In this document: positions 9,850 through 18,089 of the stretch, piece after piece
Layout of the letters: each line of letters begins with the position of its first letter
Position numbering within the stretch: position 1 is the stretch's first letter
Assembly: GCA_903900705.1 (NCBI GenBank)
Contig: CAIUOG010000179.1
Location: 1 to 64,000, forward strand
Direction: 5' to 3'
Source: an uncultured Acidobacteriia bacterium
Lineage (GTDB): Bacteria; Acidobacteriota; Terriglobia; Bryobacterales; Bryobacteraceae
DNA: 64,000 bases
Notes under the pieces: model-generated
Told to the model about the DNA's origin: nothing
The model's input: the letters and a program-made list of their open reading frames with translations, nothing else
The model's database searches: none
Program-made: the position numbers and the translations under genes

Positions 9850-12800
9850 TTAGAAGTAGAACTTCGCGACAACCTGAACGTTGCGTTCGCCTTCGGAGGA
9901 GCGGATCTGTCCGAACAGCGAGCTGGTGATGGTCTGCGAGGCCGGGCTGAGGAAGATGGGCGTATTCGCAAAGTTGAAGGCTTCGGCACGGACCTGGATG
10001 TACTTGTGTTCCGTGATGTTGAAGTTCTTGCTGAGCGAAAGGTCCATACGGTTCATGCCGGGTCCGCGAACGATGCCGACGCCCGCGTTGCCGAAGGTAC
10101 CGCTGGTCGGCTGCGCGTAGGCGGTGGGATCGAGCCAGAGAGCGCCGGGGCCAATCTGGTGCGGATCATTGGGCGTGCCGATGACATTGGCGCGGAAGCT
10201 GCGCGCGCCGGTGCCGGAGGGGTCGCCGGACATCTTGATGGTGAGCGGGAAGCCGGTGTGAGCGGTGAAGATGCCACCGAGCTGCCAGCCGCCGACCACG
10301 CCGTTCATGTACTTGTTCATGCTCGCGCCATACTTGCGGCCGGTACCGATGGGCAGTTCGTAGACGAACGAGGGAACGAGGGTGAACTTGTTGTCGAAGT
10401 AGGTGGGGCCCCATTCGGACTTCTGGTTGTAGAGGTTCTGCCAGTAGGCCGACTGCGAACCGGCCTGGCCGCCCTGGCCGTAGTAGCCGATGGCGTCCGA
10501 ACGACCATGTGAGTACGTGAAGGCGACCTGGTATTCGAGGCCGGACTTCAGGCGCTTGCGGAGGGTGGACTGGAGAGCATCATACTTCTGATTGCCGATG
10601 GAAGCGGTGCCGGACACCACGCTGATGGCGTTCTTGATAGCCGGGTTGCCGGCAAGGAACGGACCAGGCTGGGCGACGCCGTTGACCAGGATCTTCTGGT
10701 TGTAGGACATCGGGACCATGAGGTGAGTGCTGTGCTGGCCGATGTAGCCGACGGTGAGAACGTTGCCCCTGGGCAATTCGTAGTCCATCGACAGGTTCCA
10801 CTGCTGCGACTCGGCGGGGCGAACCTTGGGATCCCAGATGCGGAGAGTTGCGCCGGCATAGGGGTCTTTCTGGACGAGAGCCGAGAGGCCTTTGTCGAGG
10901 GTTGTGGGCGGCAGCGTATAGGCCGAGGTGTTGTAAAGTGCGCCGTATTCCACGCCGTAGGGCGGGTTCAGAGTGAGGCGGAGGTTGGTGCCGGTGCCTT
11001 CCAGATACGACGAGATGGTGTAAGCGCCGCGGATGACGAGCTTGTCTTTGGTGAATTCCGGAGTGTAGGCAAAACCGACGCGGGGCTGGAAGTCCTTCTT
11101 GTAGGGACTGTAGAGACCGCGGCTGTTGCCGCTCTGGCCGGCGAAGAGGGGCTGGCCGGTGAATTCATCGAAGTTCACCTGACGATCCTTCACTTCGACC
11201 CAGGGGGTATGGTATTCCCAGCGGAGGCCGAGGTTGAGGGTCAGACGGTTGGTGGCGCGCCAGTCATCCTGGAAGTAGAAGCCCCAGATGGTGGAACGCT
11301 GGCCCCAGGTGCCGCTCTGGAGGCCGCGACCAAGCTGGTCGGGCAGGCCGAGCAGCAGATCGGCTTCGCCGAGCAGGGTGCCAGTGGGGGAGGTGGCGTT
11401 GGCGGCGGTGTAGCGGCCGGAGAAGTCAATGAAGCCGCTGCGGCCGTTGTTGCCGGCGTAGAACACGTTGATCCACTCACGCAGCGCCTGTCCGCCCATT
11501 TTCATGGCGTGGCGACCGCGGTTGATGCTGAGGTTATCGGCATAGTGGAAGGTGGTGTTGGCGAAGAGCTGCTGAATGCCGATATTGGCATTGCCAAGAC
11601 CAGAGATGAAGTTGAAGCCCTGAAGAGCAAGCAGGCCCGGTCCGGCATTGTTGATGCCGGCATTCTGAGCGATGTCGCCGAGCCCCTTGTCCGTGCCACC
11701 GTTTTCGAGGAGGGTGTTGTTCACACCGAAACGGACTTCGTTGACGATGGAGGGCGAGATGGTGCGGGTCCAGTTGACGACGCCATTCTGGAACGGCGAG
11801 GTGTTGAAGCTGTTGTAGAGGAAGGGCGCGGTGTTGATACCGGGCGCATCCTGACGGCCCTTGGAGAGGCGGACGCTGAAGTAGTCCTTGTCGTTGGGGC
11901 GGTAGTCGAGCTTGAGGTCACCCTGATCCGAGAGCAGTTTGCTGGCGGAAGAGTACTGCCAGTTGTTCTGGATGGTGTTGAAGGTGGCCGTGGGATAGAC
12001 GGTGGTGTTGTTCAGCAGCTTGACGGCGGCGGAGTTGAGCAGGCTCTGCGGGATGATGTTGCCGGAGAACGGTGCGCGGGTGGCGCCGGTGAGTGCGAAC
12101 GGATTATAAAGCTGAATGGTCTTGTTGAGTGGCACGCCGGTGGTGGTGAGGGTGGCGGGGTTGAGCAGCGACGAGAAATCGCCGTTGCGCCACGCGGTGG
12201 GCATCACGCTGGCATTGTTGACAACCGGGGGGACCGACTGGCGGAGGCCCTGGTAATCGAGGAAGAAGAACAGCTTGTCCTTGAGGATGGGACCGCCGAA
12301 GGTGCCACCAAACTGGTTCCAGCGCAGAGCGGCGCGGGGAAGACCCTGCCAGTTGCGGCCCCAGTTATCGGCATTCAGTTTGTCGTTGCGGAAGAACTCG
12401 AAGACGTTGCCGTGGTAGGAGTTCGTACCGGACTTGATGACGACGTTGATGATGCCGCCCTGGAAGTTGCCGAATTCGGCGGAGGCGTTGTTGGTAATGA
12501 GCTTGAATTCTTCGATGGCGTCCGGATTGGGCTGGTAAGAGACCAGGTTGTCGGAAGCGAAGTTGTTATCCGCGCCGTCGAGGAGGAAGTTATTGGACTC
12601 TTCGCGGTTGCCGTTCACATAGGGACGACCGCCGCCGGTGGTGCGCTGGCCGCTGTTGAAACTGGCGGGATCCGGCGTGGTGACGCCCGGGGTCAGCAGC
12701 GTAAGGGCAACGGGGTTGCGGCTGATGAGGGGGGTGTTGGTGATGGTGGTTTGGTTGATGACAGAGCCGACCTGAGTGGTATCGGTCTGCAGGGGCGGGG

Positions 12801-13164
12801 CCTCGCTGGTGATGGTGACCTTATCGGAAACCGCGCCGATCTGCATGGCGGCGTCGAGGCGGGCGCGCTGGTTCAGTTCCAGTGTGAGGTTGGGATAAAC
12901 GAAGGTCTTGAAGCCCTGGGCTTCGACCTTGACTTCATACGATCCAACGGGTACGCGGGGGAAGAAGTAAATACCTTCCTGGTTGGTTTTTGCGGGCCAT
13001 TCGGTACCGCGCGCGAGGTCTTTCGCGGTAACGGATGCATTGACGATGGCGCCGCCCGAGGGGTCCGTCACGCGACCGGTGATACCGGCGCTGACTTCCT
13101 GGGCGAAAGCCGAGAAGGGAAGCATGGCGATGCTGAGCAGCGCTATGCCGATCCTGCTTTTCAT
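9850..13164 (-). CDS. Oar-like TonB-dependent outer-membrane receptor
   Basis: Second giant receptor, 1104 residues. Signal peptide at 1-21 (ends AFAQE). A carboxypeptidase-regulatory domain at ~24-105 opens with AGITGRVTDPSGGAIVNA and contains EGIYFFPRVPVGSYEVKVEA. The plug-like region includes FLLDGADNNFASDN and IEEFKLITNNASAEFGN, followed by a long barrel ending VAKFYF with the aromatic C-terminus of outer-membrane proteins. It has a well-placed AAGGAG ribosome binding site and its own promoter, and no partner lipoprotein. Ligand unknown. It is related in architecture to the receptor at 2021-6043 but clearly diverged, so this is not a recent duplication. Confidence 0.93.
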   Translation of the reverse strand: MKSRIGIALLSIAMLPFSAFAQEVSAGITGRVTDPSGGAIVNASVTAKDLARGTEWPAKTNQEGIYFFPRVPVGSYEVKVEAQGFKTFVYPNLTLELNQRARLDAAMQIGAVSDKVTITSEAPPLQTDTTQVGSVINQTTITNTPLISRNPVALTLLTPGVTTPDPASFNSGQRTTGGGRPYVNGNREESNNFLLDGADNNFASDNLVSYQPNPDAIEEFKLITNNASAEFGNFQGGIINVVIKSGTNSYHGNVFEFFRNDKLNADNWGRNWQGLPRAALRWNQFGGTFGGPILKDKLFFFLDYQGLRQSVPPVVNNASVMPTAWRNGDFSSLLNPATLTTTGVPLNKTIQLYNPFALTGATRAPFSGNIIPQSLLNSAAVKLLNNTTVYPTATFNTIQNNWQYSSASKLLSDQGDLKLDYRPNDKDYFSVRLSKGRQDAPGINTAPFLYNSFNTSPFQNGVVNWTRTISPSIVNEVRFGVNNTLLENGGTDKGLGDIAQNAGINNAGPGLLALQGFNFISGLGNANIGIQQLFANTTFHYADNLSINRGRHAMKMGGQALREWINVFYAGNNGRSGFIDFSGRYTAANATSPTGTLLGEADLLLGLPDQLGRGLQSGTWGQRSTIWGFYFQDDWRATNRLTLNLGLRWEYHTPWVEVKDRQVNFDEFTGQPLFAGQSGNSRGLYSPYKKDFQPRVGFAYTPEFTKDKLVIRGAYTISSYLEGTGTNLRLTLNPPYGVEYGALYNTSAYTLPPTTLDKGLSALVQKDPYAGATLRIWDPKVRPAESQQWNLSMDYELPRGNVLTVGYIGQHSTHLMVPMSYNQKILVNGVAQPGPFLAGNPAIKNAISVVSGTASIGNQKYDALQSTLRKRLKSGLEYQVAFTYSHGRSDAIGYYGQGGQAGSQSAYWQNLYNQKSEWGPTYFDNKFTLVPSFVYELPIGTGRKYGASMNKYMNGVVGGWQLGGIFTAHTGFPLTIKMSGDPSGTGARSFRANVIGTPNDPHQIGPGALWLDPTAYAQPTSGTFGNAGVGIVRGPGMNRMDLSLSKNFNITEHKYIQVRAEAFNFANTPIFLSPASQTITSSLFGQIRSSEGERNVQVVAKFYF

Positions 13165-13230
13165 TTTATTTGGAATCTCCTTTGATACTGCAGCGATGTG
13201 TACTACTGACTAACCTTGAATTCGTCCCTA

Positions 13231-13260
13231 ATTATCCCGCCGTATGGAGGGCTAAGTCAA
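13231..13260 (-). promoter_or_regulatory. Sigma70-type promoter for the second giant TonB receptor
   Basis: On the minus strand, TTGACT (plus-strand positions 13255-13260) and GATAAT (13231-13236) are separated by 18 bp, each matching consensus at 5 of 6 positions. The start codon is about 67 bp downstream, preceded by AAGGAG. Confidence 0.65.
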
Positions 13261-13319
13261 ACCGAATCAATCCGGGACGGGCAGGCGGCAGCAGGATATT
13301 CGCCGAAAAGGCGGCACAG

Positions 13320-14156
13320 TCAGCTGTTCAGGTTTTCCCAGAGCGCCTTGTAATAGGCCATGAAGCGCTCGGGCTCTTTGCTCTCGGCAACCTCCGCGAG
13401 GGTGTAGCGGGAGTAGCCGGATTCGCGGAGAAGGCGGAAGAATTCGCGGTAGGGGTAGGTGCTGGTGAGTTCGGTGATGTGGCAATTGCGGATATAGCCG
13501 CCGAGCGCGTCAAAGGCCTGGCGGACCGAGCCATCCACCACGTCTGTGGGGTTGGAGTTCCAGCACGCGCCCACATTTTTGTGAGCCACGGTACGGAGAA
13601 TTCGGGAAGCGAGGGGGAATTCCTGGGTTTTTGCGCCGTGGACTTCCATCCAGATTTCGATGCCCTTTGACTGGCCGTATTCGCCGAGCTCCCGGATGCC
13701 GGAAGCGATGTTGTTCACGGTGGTATCGAGCGGAACGCCGGCGGGCAGACCGTTGGGGCGCACTTTGACGGCGATGGCGCCGGTGTCCCGGGCAAGATCG
13801 ACAAAGGCTTTGCCGGTTTCCAGCTGACGGCTGCGGACCGAGGGGTCTGGCGACTGGAATTCGCAGGTGCTGCCGAAGCTGAGCAGCTTCACTTTGGAGC
13901 GCTGGAAGCGTTCTTTGACCTGAGCGCGGGCGGCTGCGTCGAGCGAAGGTTCGACACCGTGCTTGTGGCCGGTGCGCAGTTCCACAGCGGCGAAGCCGGT
14001 CTTTTCAAGGGTGGTGATGACGGTTTCGAGGTCCATGTTCTGCAGCAGGTTGTAGGTGACAGAGCCCAGCTGGAAGCGGGGGGTGGCCGCGGAAGCGGGG
14101 GCGGTCCCGATGAGGGTAGCGGCGGCAGGGGTGGCGAGAAACGATCTGCGGTTCAT
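13320..14156 (-). CDS. Tat-exported sugar phosphate isomerase/epimerase-like TIM barrel
   Basis: Xylose isomerase-like TIM-barrel protein (AP endonuclease 2 superfamily), predicted periplasmic. Start set at ATG 14156, preceded by GGAGG and opening with a twin-arginine signal (MNRRSFLATPAAATLIG, ending ASA); the longer frame from 14255 would overlap the divergent gene. The 278-residue product contains typical barrel strands: LGSVTYNL, FAAVELRTGH, KVRPNGLP, IEIWMEVHGA and NVGACWNSNPTDV, with acidic and His residues placed for a metal site. Such proteins act on sugars or inositols in related families; the substrate here is unknown. Divergent from a sialate O-acetylesterase, suggesting a shared sugar theme. 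Confidence 0.85.
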   Translation of the reverse strand: MNRRSFLATPAAATLIGTAPASAATPRFQLGSVTYNLLQNMDLETVITTLEKTGFAAVELRTGHKHGVEPSLDAAARAQVKERFQRSKVKLLSFGSTCEFQSPDPSVRSRQLETGKAFVDLARDTGAIAVKVRPNGLPAGVPLDTTVNNIASGIRELGEYGQSKGIEIWMEVHGAKTQEFPLASRILRTVAHKNVGACWNSNPTDVVDGSVRQAFDALGGYIRNCHITELTSTYPYREFFRLLRESGYSRYTLAEVAESKEPERFMAYYKALWENLNS

Positions 14157-14174
14157 GGGCGAGGCCTCCCGTTT

Positions 14175-14196
14175 ACTATATCGACCGCAATATAAT
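14175..14196. promoter_or_regulatory. Back-to-back -10 elements in a 50-bp divergent intergenic region
   Basis: TATAAT at 14191-14196 faces the esterase gene and TATAGT (minus strand, plus positions 14175-14180) faces the isomerase gene. The predicted plus-strand start site (~14203) is only a few bases from the ATG at 14207, so the esterase mRNA may be nearly leaderless. No good -35 is visible for either direction. Confidence 0.4.
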
Positions 14197-14206
14197 CGGG
14201 GCATAT

Positions 14207-15760
14207 ATGCGCAGGATTTTGCTTTCACTCGCGTTTGGATTGTTCGCGGCGGCAACCATGCCGGCGGAACTGAAGCTGCCGGCGATCATCGGCGACCACA
14301 TGGTGCTGCAGCAGAAACAGGCGGACCGCCTGTGGGGCTGGGACACGCCGGGCACGCGGGTGACGGTGGCGTTCGCCGGCCAGAGTGTTTCGGCCACGGC
14401 TGGCGGCGACGGCAAATGGACCGTGACGCTGGCGGCGATGCCTGCGAATTCCTCGCCGCAGACGATGACCATCAGCGGGACGTCGAAGATTGAGGTTCAG
14501 GATGTGCTGATTGGCGAGGTGTGGATGTGTTCGGGGCAATCGAACATGGGCTTCACGCTCAATCAGGACTGGAACGGGGATCTGGAGGCCGCGGCTTCCG
14601 ACCTGCCGGGGATGCGGCTGATTGAAGCGCCGCTGGTGGGCACGCAGGAGCCACAGACGGATCTGAAGCCGGGGGAGAAGAGCCGGTGGAAGCTGTCCAC
14701 GCCGGCGACGGCGTACCGGTTCAGCGCGGTGGGCTTCCTGTTCGGGCGGTATATCCACGAGACGCTGCATGTGCCGGTGGGATTGATCAATAACGCGTGG
14801 GGCGGGTCGGCGGCGGAGGCCTGGGTGCGGCGGTCTTCGCTCGAACAGGACGACCGCTTCAAACTGCTGCTGGCGAATGCGGCGAAGCGCGAGGCGACGC
14901 TGCAGTCTGAGAAGGGCAAGGCCGATTTCGAGAAGGCGGTGGCGGACTGGAAGATCGCGGCGGCAAAGGCAAGGGCGGAGAAGCTGCCGGCGCCCGCGCA
15001 GCCGGTGGATTATCTGACGGGCAACGCGCGGCCAGGCAATATTTTCGCGGGCATGGTGTATCCGACGCTGGGTTACGGCATCAAGGGGGTGATCTGGTAT
15101 CAGGGCGAGGCGAACGCGGGGCGTGCCGCCGAATACCGGAACCTGTTTCCATTCCTGATTGAGCAGTGGCGGCGGGAGCAGGGCCAGGGGGATTTTCCGT
15201 TCTACTGGGTGCAGCTGGCGGATTATCAGCCGGAGAAGCCCATTCCGGGTGACAGCGCGTGGGCTGAGTTGCGGGAAGCGCAGACGCTGACGGAGAAGCT
15301 GCCGAATACCGGGCAGGCCGTGATTACGGATCTGGGTGAGGGGAATAATATTCATCCGCGCAACAAGCACGATGTGGCGGCGCGGCTGGTGCGCTGGGCG
15401 CTGGTGAAGGACTACGGAATGAAGCTGCCGTATCGCAGCCCGGAATTTCAGAGCCTGGCGATTGATGGCGCACGGGCCGTGGTGACGCTGAATATGTTCG
15501 GCAGCACGCTGCGGACGTTCGACGTGGCGGAGGTGAAGGGCTTCGCGGTCTGCGGCCAGGACCATGTGTGGCACTGGGCAAAGGGCAAGGTGCTGGGCAA
15601 GGATCAGGTGGAGGTCTGGAGCGACGACGTACCGGCTCCGGCGGCGGTGCGGTTTGCGTGGGCGGATAACCCGGTGTTCAATCTGTACTCGAATGACGGC
15701 CTGCCTGTGACGCCGTTCCGCACGGATGATTTTCCGATGGTAACGGCGCCAAAGCAGTAG
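14207..15760 (+). CDS. Exported sialate O-acetylesterase-like SGNH hydrolase
   Basis: Predicted carbohydrate esterase that removes O-acetyl groups from sialic acid or plant/microbial glycans. The 517-residue protein begins with a signal peptide (MRRILLSLAFGLFAAATMPA) followed by a beta-sandwich region (IIGDHMVLQQKQADRLWGW). The SGNH nucleophile block WMCSGQSNM lies at ~107-114, Ser112 being the likely nucleophile. Later blocks are INNAWGGSAAEAW, GVIWYQGEANAGRA and DLGEGNNIHPRNKHDVAARL, the last carrying the catalytic-type His. All family blocks are intact. It is convergent with the next gene, with only 4 bp between stop codons. Confidence 0.9.
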   Translation: MRRILLSLAFGLFAAATMPAELKLPAIIGDHMVLQQKQADRLWGWDTPGTRVTVAFAGQSVSATAGGDGKWTVTLAAMPANSSPQTMTISGTSKIEVQDVLIGEVWMCSGQSNMGFTLNQDWNGDLEAAASDLPGMRLIEAPLVGTQEPQTDLKPGEKSRWKLSTPATAYRFSAVGFLFGRYIHETLHVPVGLINNAWGGSAAEAWVRRSSLEQDDRFKLLLANAAKREATLQSEKGKADFEKAVADWKIAAAKARAEKLPAPAQPVDYLTGNARPGNIFAGMVYPTLGYGIKGVIWYQGEANAGRAAEYRNLFPFLIEQWRREQGQGDFPFYWVQLADYQPEKPIPGDSAWAELREAQTLTEKLPNTGQAVITDLGEGNNIHPRNKHDVAARLVRWALVKDYGMKLPYRSPEFQSLAIDGARAVVTLNMFGSTLRTFDVAEVKGFAVCGQDHVWHWAKGKVLGKDQVEVWSDDVPAPAAVRFAWADNPVFNLYSNDGLPVTPFRTDDFPMVTAPKQ

Positions 15761-15764
15761 AACT

Positions 15765-16469
15765 TTACGCCATGCGCTGCCAGACGGCGCGCCCGATGAA
15801 GAATGGGCCCATTTCCTGCATGTGGAACGAGGTCTGCTTCGTCTTGCGCATCGCCTGGACGCAGGCGGAGAGCGGGTAGAGTTCCCTGCCGATGAGGCCG
15901 ATAACGAAGTCGTTGTCGCGCTTATCCATGCCGAAGCTGGCGAGGCGAACGTCTTTTGCGAAGCCGGCTTCACCGAACGAGTGGCCGATGCGGCCGTGTT
16001 CGCGCAGAATTGCCGTCTGCTCTTCCGGCGGCAGCGAATTGAATTCGCCCTTGCGGCGCAGCGGATACCAGACGGCCCAGGGCCATTCGGGATCGGTGAC
16101 GGCGACGCGCGAACGGTCGAGCAGCCAGTCTTCGAGATTCGGTTCGTGACCGATGGCGTAGGTGCGGCCCATCATGGAGTATTCGGGCTTGAGCACGAGG
16201 TCGCGGAACGGCCCGGCGTTGACGAAGGCGCGGACGGCGGTGACGAAGTGATCGGGGTTGTCGCTCCAGGTGAGGAGTGCGACGCCGCGCGGGTCATTGG
16301 CGTCTTCGTAGAGCACGGCTTCGAGCGATGAGGCGTCGAGCGCGGCTTTGAGCGGAGCGGTGTCGCCCGCGTTGCCGAAGGCGAGAACCTGCATGAAGAG
16401 GCGGCGGTCGGAGGTCTGCTGCACACCGGCGCGCAGGCCGCCTTTTTCTCTGATGTCGAGTTGTTCCAC
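15765..16469 (-). CDS. Chlorite dismutase-like / HemQ-type heme protein
   Basis: Member of the chlorite dismutase / coproheme decarboxylase fold (two ferredoxin-like repeats). I place the start at GTG 16469 (MEQLDIREKG); the longer frame to 16673 would bury the start inside the upstream anti-sigma gene and adds a His/Arg-rich tail that does not look like protein. The 234-residue product has an N-terminal half with LFMQVLAFGNAGD and a C-terminal half with WAVWYPLRRKGEFNSLPPEE, EHGRIGHSFG and SFGMDKRDNDFVIGL, where heme-contacting residues of the family sit. Whether it is a heme biosynthesis enzyme or a peroxidase-like paralogue cannot be decided. It lies 23 bp behind the anti-sigma gene and may be cotranscribed. 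Confidence 0.82.
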   Translation of the reverse strand: MEQLDIREKGGLRAGVQQTSDRRLFMQVLAFGNAGDTAPLKAALDASSLEAVLYEDANDPRGVALLTWSDNPDHFVTAVRAFVNAGPFRDLVLKPEYSMMGRTYAIGHEPNLEDWLLDRSRVAVTDPEWPWAVWYPLRRKGEFNSLPPEEQTAILREHGRIGHSFGEAGFAKDVRLASFGMDKRDNDFVIGLIGRELYPLSACVQAMRKTKQTSFHMQEMGPFFIGRAVWQRMA

Positions 16470-16492
16470 GTATTCAGGATACGGTACGGGAG

Positions 16493-17182
16493 CTAGAGTT
16501 TGGTCACGATGATGGGCGTGGTGGTGGGCTGGGGTGAGCCGCCATCCGGTTCGACGGAGATGGCCATGGCGGCGGCGCTGACCGGGCCCTGATGGAAGTA
16601 GACGGCGGTGGAATCCGGAAGCGCGTGGAAGGTTCCGGCGGGGATGGGTTTGCCGCCATCGGGGATGACCCACATTTCGAAGGTACGGCCGGGGTCGAGC
16701 GTCGGCAGATGAGCGGCGATGAAGACCACGCCTTTGGAAGGGCTGACGAAGAAGCGGCCGCGCGCGGCGGGCTCACCGAAGGCGGCATCTTTGGTGAGAG
16801 GGTCATTGAGAATATCGATGACTTCTTTGTAGGCGGTCTCGCCGGGGTGCGCGGCAGGCGGCGTGGCGGCGCGGGGTATTACAACGATCAGCAGCGCCAG
16901 CGCGAAAGCCGCGGAGACAGCCCATGGGAGCCAGAAGGAGAACCAGCTTTTGCCGGGTTCCGGCATGACCAGGGCGAGGATGCGTTTGCGCAGACGCCGG
17001 GGCGGGTCCACCTGTCTGACGGCGAGCGACATGGATGTGACGGTGGCGAGGGCGCTGCGCACGCCGGGGACACAGACGTCACAGTCGCGTTCCAGATGCG
17101 CCGTGATTTCGGAGCGCTCGGGATCTTCCGCCGTACCCATTGCCCAGGCGGCGTAATCGGAGCGCAGCTCTTCGCAGTTCAT
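16493..17182 (-). CDS. RskA-like membrane anti-sigma factor
   Basis: Single-pass anti-sigma factor that would hold the adjacent ECF sigma factor at the inner membrane. Start at ATG 17182, overlapping the sigma stop codon (ATGA), which is the usual coupled arrangement. The 229-residue protein has an N-terminal zinc-type anti-sigma domain with H29, C34 and C37 (HLERDCDVC), one transmembrane segment near 88-105 (WLPWAVSAAFALALLIVV) and an extracytoplasmic RskA-type beta domain containing FFVSPSKGVVFIAAHLP and FEMWVIPDGGKPIPAG. Release is expected by regulated proteolysis, as in the SigK/RskA system. Confidence 0.9.
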   Translation of the reverse strand: MNCEELRSDYAAWAMGTAEDPERSEITAHLERDCDVCVPGVRSALATVTSMSLAVRQVDPPRRLRKRILALVMPEPGKSWFSFWLPWAVSAAFALALLIVVIPRAATPPAAHPGETAYKEVIDILNDPLTKDAAFGEPAARGRFFVSPSKGVVFIAAHLPTLDPGRTFEMWVIPDGGKPIPAGTFHALPDSTAVYFHQGPVSAAAMAISVEPDGGSPQPTTTPIIVTKL

Positions 17183-17772
17183 GCGGCGGCCTCCTGACCG
17201 AGTTCGGCGCGCAGGACTTTCAGTGCGCCGCGAACCCACGTCTTAATGGTGCCGAGAGGCTGATCCATGCGATCCGCCATTTCGGTTTGCGAGAGACCTT
17301 CGTAATAGGCGAGCTCAATGACTTTGCGCTGATTCTCATTGAGTTTGGCCATGGCGAGGCGGATGATGCGGGCGTGATCGTTATTGAGAACGTCGCGCTC
17401 CATATCGACGAACAGCGAGGGATGTTCGCGGGCATCGAATTCCGAGGAATTGCGCTGCATGCGGGAGCCGACAGAGCGGATGTGATCGATGGCGCGATTG
17501 CGCGCAATGGTGAGCAGCCAGGGGCCGAGCGCGCCGCGGCCTGGTTCAAAGGCGTGGGCGCGGTTCCAGACGCGCAGGAAGGTTTCCTGAACGAGATCTT
17601 CGGCGAGAGAAGCATCGCGAACAACGGCGAGAATCACGGAATAAGCGAGGCGACCGAAGCGATCATAAAGATCGGCCATGGCCTGCGGCTCTTTGCGCCG
17701 CAGACGCAGCGCGAGCTCTTCATCGTGTTCGCCGCTCAGTTCCAGAGCGAGTATCAGGGCAGGTAGAATCAT
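17179..17772 (-). CDS. ECF sigma factor (SigK/RskA-type)
   Basis: Extracytoplasmic-function RNA polymerase sigma factor, 197 residues. I start it at ATG 17772 (MILPALILALEL); the longer frame to 17952 runs through a non-coding-looking stretch. Region 2 is seen as DLYDRFGRLAYSVILAVV, then LAEDLVQETFLRVWNRA and IARNRAIDHIRS. Region 4 is KLNENQRKVIELAYYEGLSQ followed by MDQPLGTIKTWVR, the helix-turn-helix that reads the -35 element. It is translationally coupled to the anti-sigma gene. Target promoters are unknown; an 11-bp direct repeat lies upstream. Confidence 0.95.
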   Translation of the reverse strand: MILPALILALELSGEHDEELALRLRRKEPQAMADLYDRFGRLAYSVILAVVRDASLAEDLVQETFLRVWNRAHAFEPGRGALGPWLLTIARNRAIDHIRSVGSRMQRNSSEFDAREHPSLFVDMERDVLNNDHARIIRLAMAKLNENQRKVIELAYYEGLSQTEMADRMDQPLGTIKTWVRGALKVLRAELGQEAAA

Positions 17773-17826
17773 GCGGTCGGCGCTTTGGAGATGATACCTC
17801 TGTTGCGATGAGAACGGGTAAGGGTG

Positions 17827-17904
17827 GCTGGTGAGAACCAGCACGAGTGGCGGCGAAAAAGCGGGCGCGGCATGCATGATCACTGTCTGAGATACGAGTG
17901 GCGG
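17827..17904. repeat. 11-bp direct repeat and small palindrome upstream of the ECF sigma gene
   Basis: ACGAGTGGCGG occurs at 17843-17853 and again at 17894-17904, exactly 51 bp apart, about five helical turns. A 6-bp inverted repeat with a 4-base spacer (17827-17842) abuts the first copy. The block lies 70-130 bp upstream of the sigma start codon, where an activator or autoregulatory site would be expected. Confidence 0.45.
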
Positions 17905-17945
17905 GGATGATCGGATTTCGAACGAAGATGCCGCGACTTTTTCGC

Positions 17946-17974
17946 TTGACATTCCCGCGCTGTAACTCTATATA
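17946..17974 (+). promoter_or_regulatory. Near-consensus sigma70 promoter of a candidate small RNA
   Basis: TTGACA at 17946-17951 and TATATA at 17969-17974 are separated by exactly 17 bp. It is the best-matching promoter I found in this window. It points away from the sigma gene, into a stretch with no plus-strand gene for more than 3 kb. Confidence 0.75.
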
Positions 17975-17980
17975 TGAATC

Positions 17981-18088
17981 ACACCGCGATTTTTTCGTGA
18001 TCGCGATTTTTCGATTCGGGAGAATCGAGCCAACGAAGTAAACAGTCCGCTGTGTTGTTCGAAAGGCCCCGTTTTACGGGGCCTTTTC
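17981..18088 (+). ncRNA. Candidate intergenic small RNA, about 106 nt, with its own promoter and terminator
   Basis: From the predicted start (~17981) to the terminator the transcript would hold three clear hairpins. Hairpin 1 is CGCGAT/ATCGCG (17985-18005). Hairpin 2 is a perfect 7-bp stem with a GGGA loop (18011-18028). The last is a 10-bp terminator stem (18062-18086). A short AACAG/CTGT(G)TT hairpin may form in the linker. There is no start codon with an ORF of useful length, and both neighbouring genes are on the other strand. This is a structural prediction; I cannot assign it to a known RNA family. Confidence 0.6.
18062..18087. terminator. Terminator serving the candidate small RNA and probably the convergent isomerase operon
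   Basis: AAAGGCCCCG (18062-18071) pairs with CGGGGCCTTT (18077-18086) across a 5-base loop, with a T tract on the right. On the other strand the stem is followed by TTTC, just downstream of the stop codon at 18090. Confidence 0.88.
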
Positions 18089-18089
18089 G

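Noticed and set aside
10723-13185. 820-codon plus-strand frame opposite the second TonB receptor
   Set aside because: Gly/Val/Glu/Ala-rich shadow of the receptor gene with no recognisable motif.
16470-16673. N-terminal extension of the chlorite-dismutase-like gene
   Set aside because: It would overlap the anti-sigma gene heavily and encodes a His/Arg-rich tail unlike the family; GTG 16469 fits the fold start.
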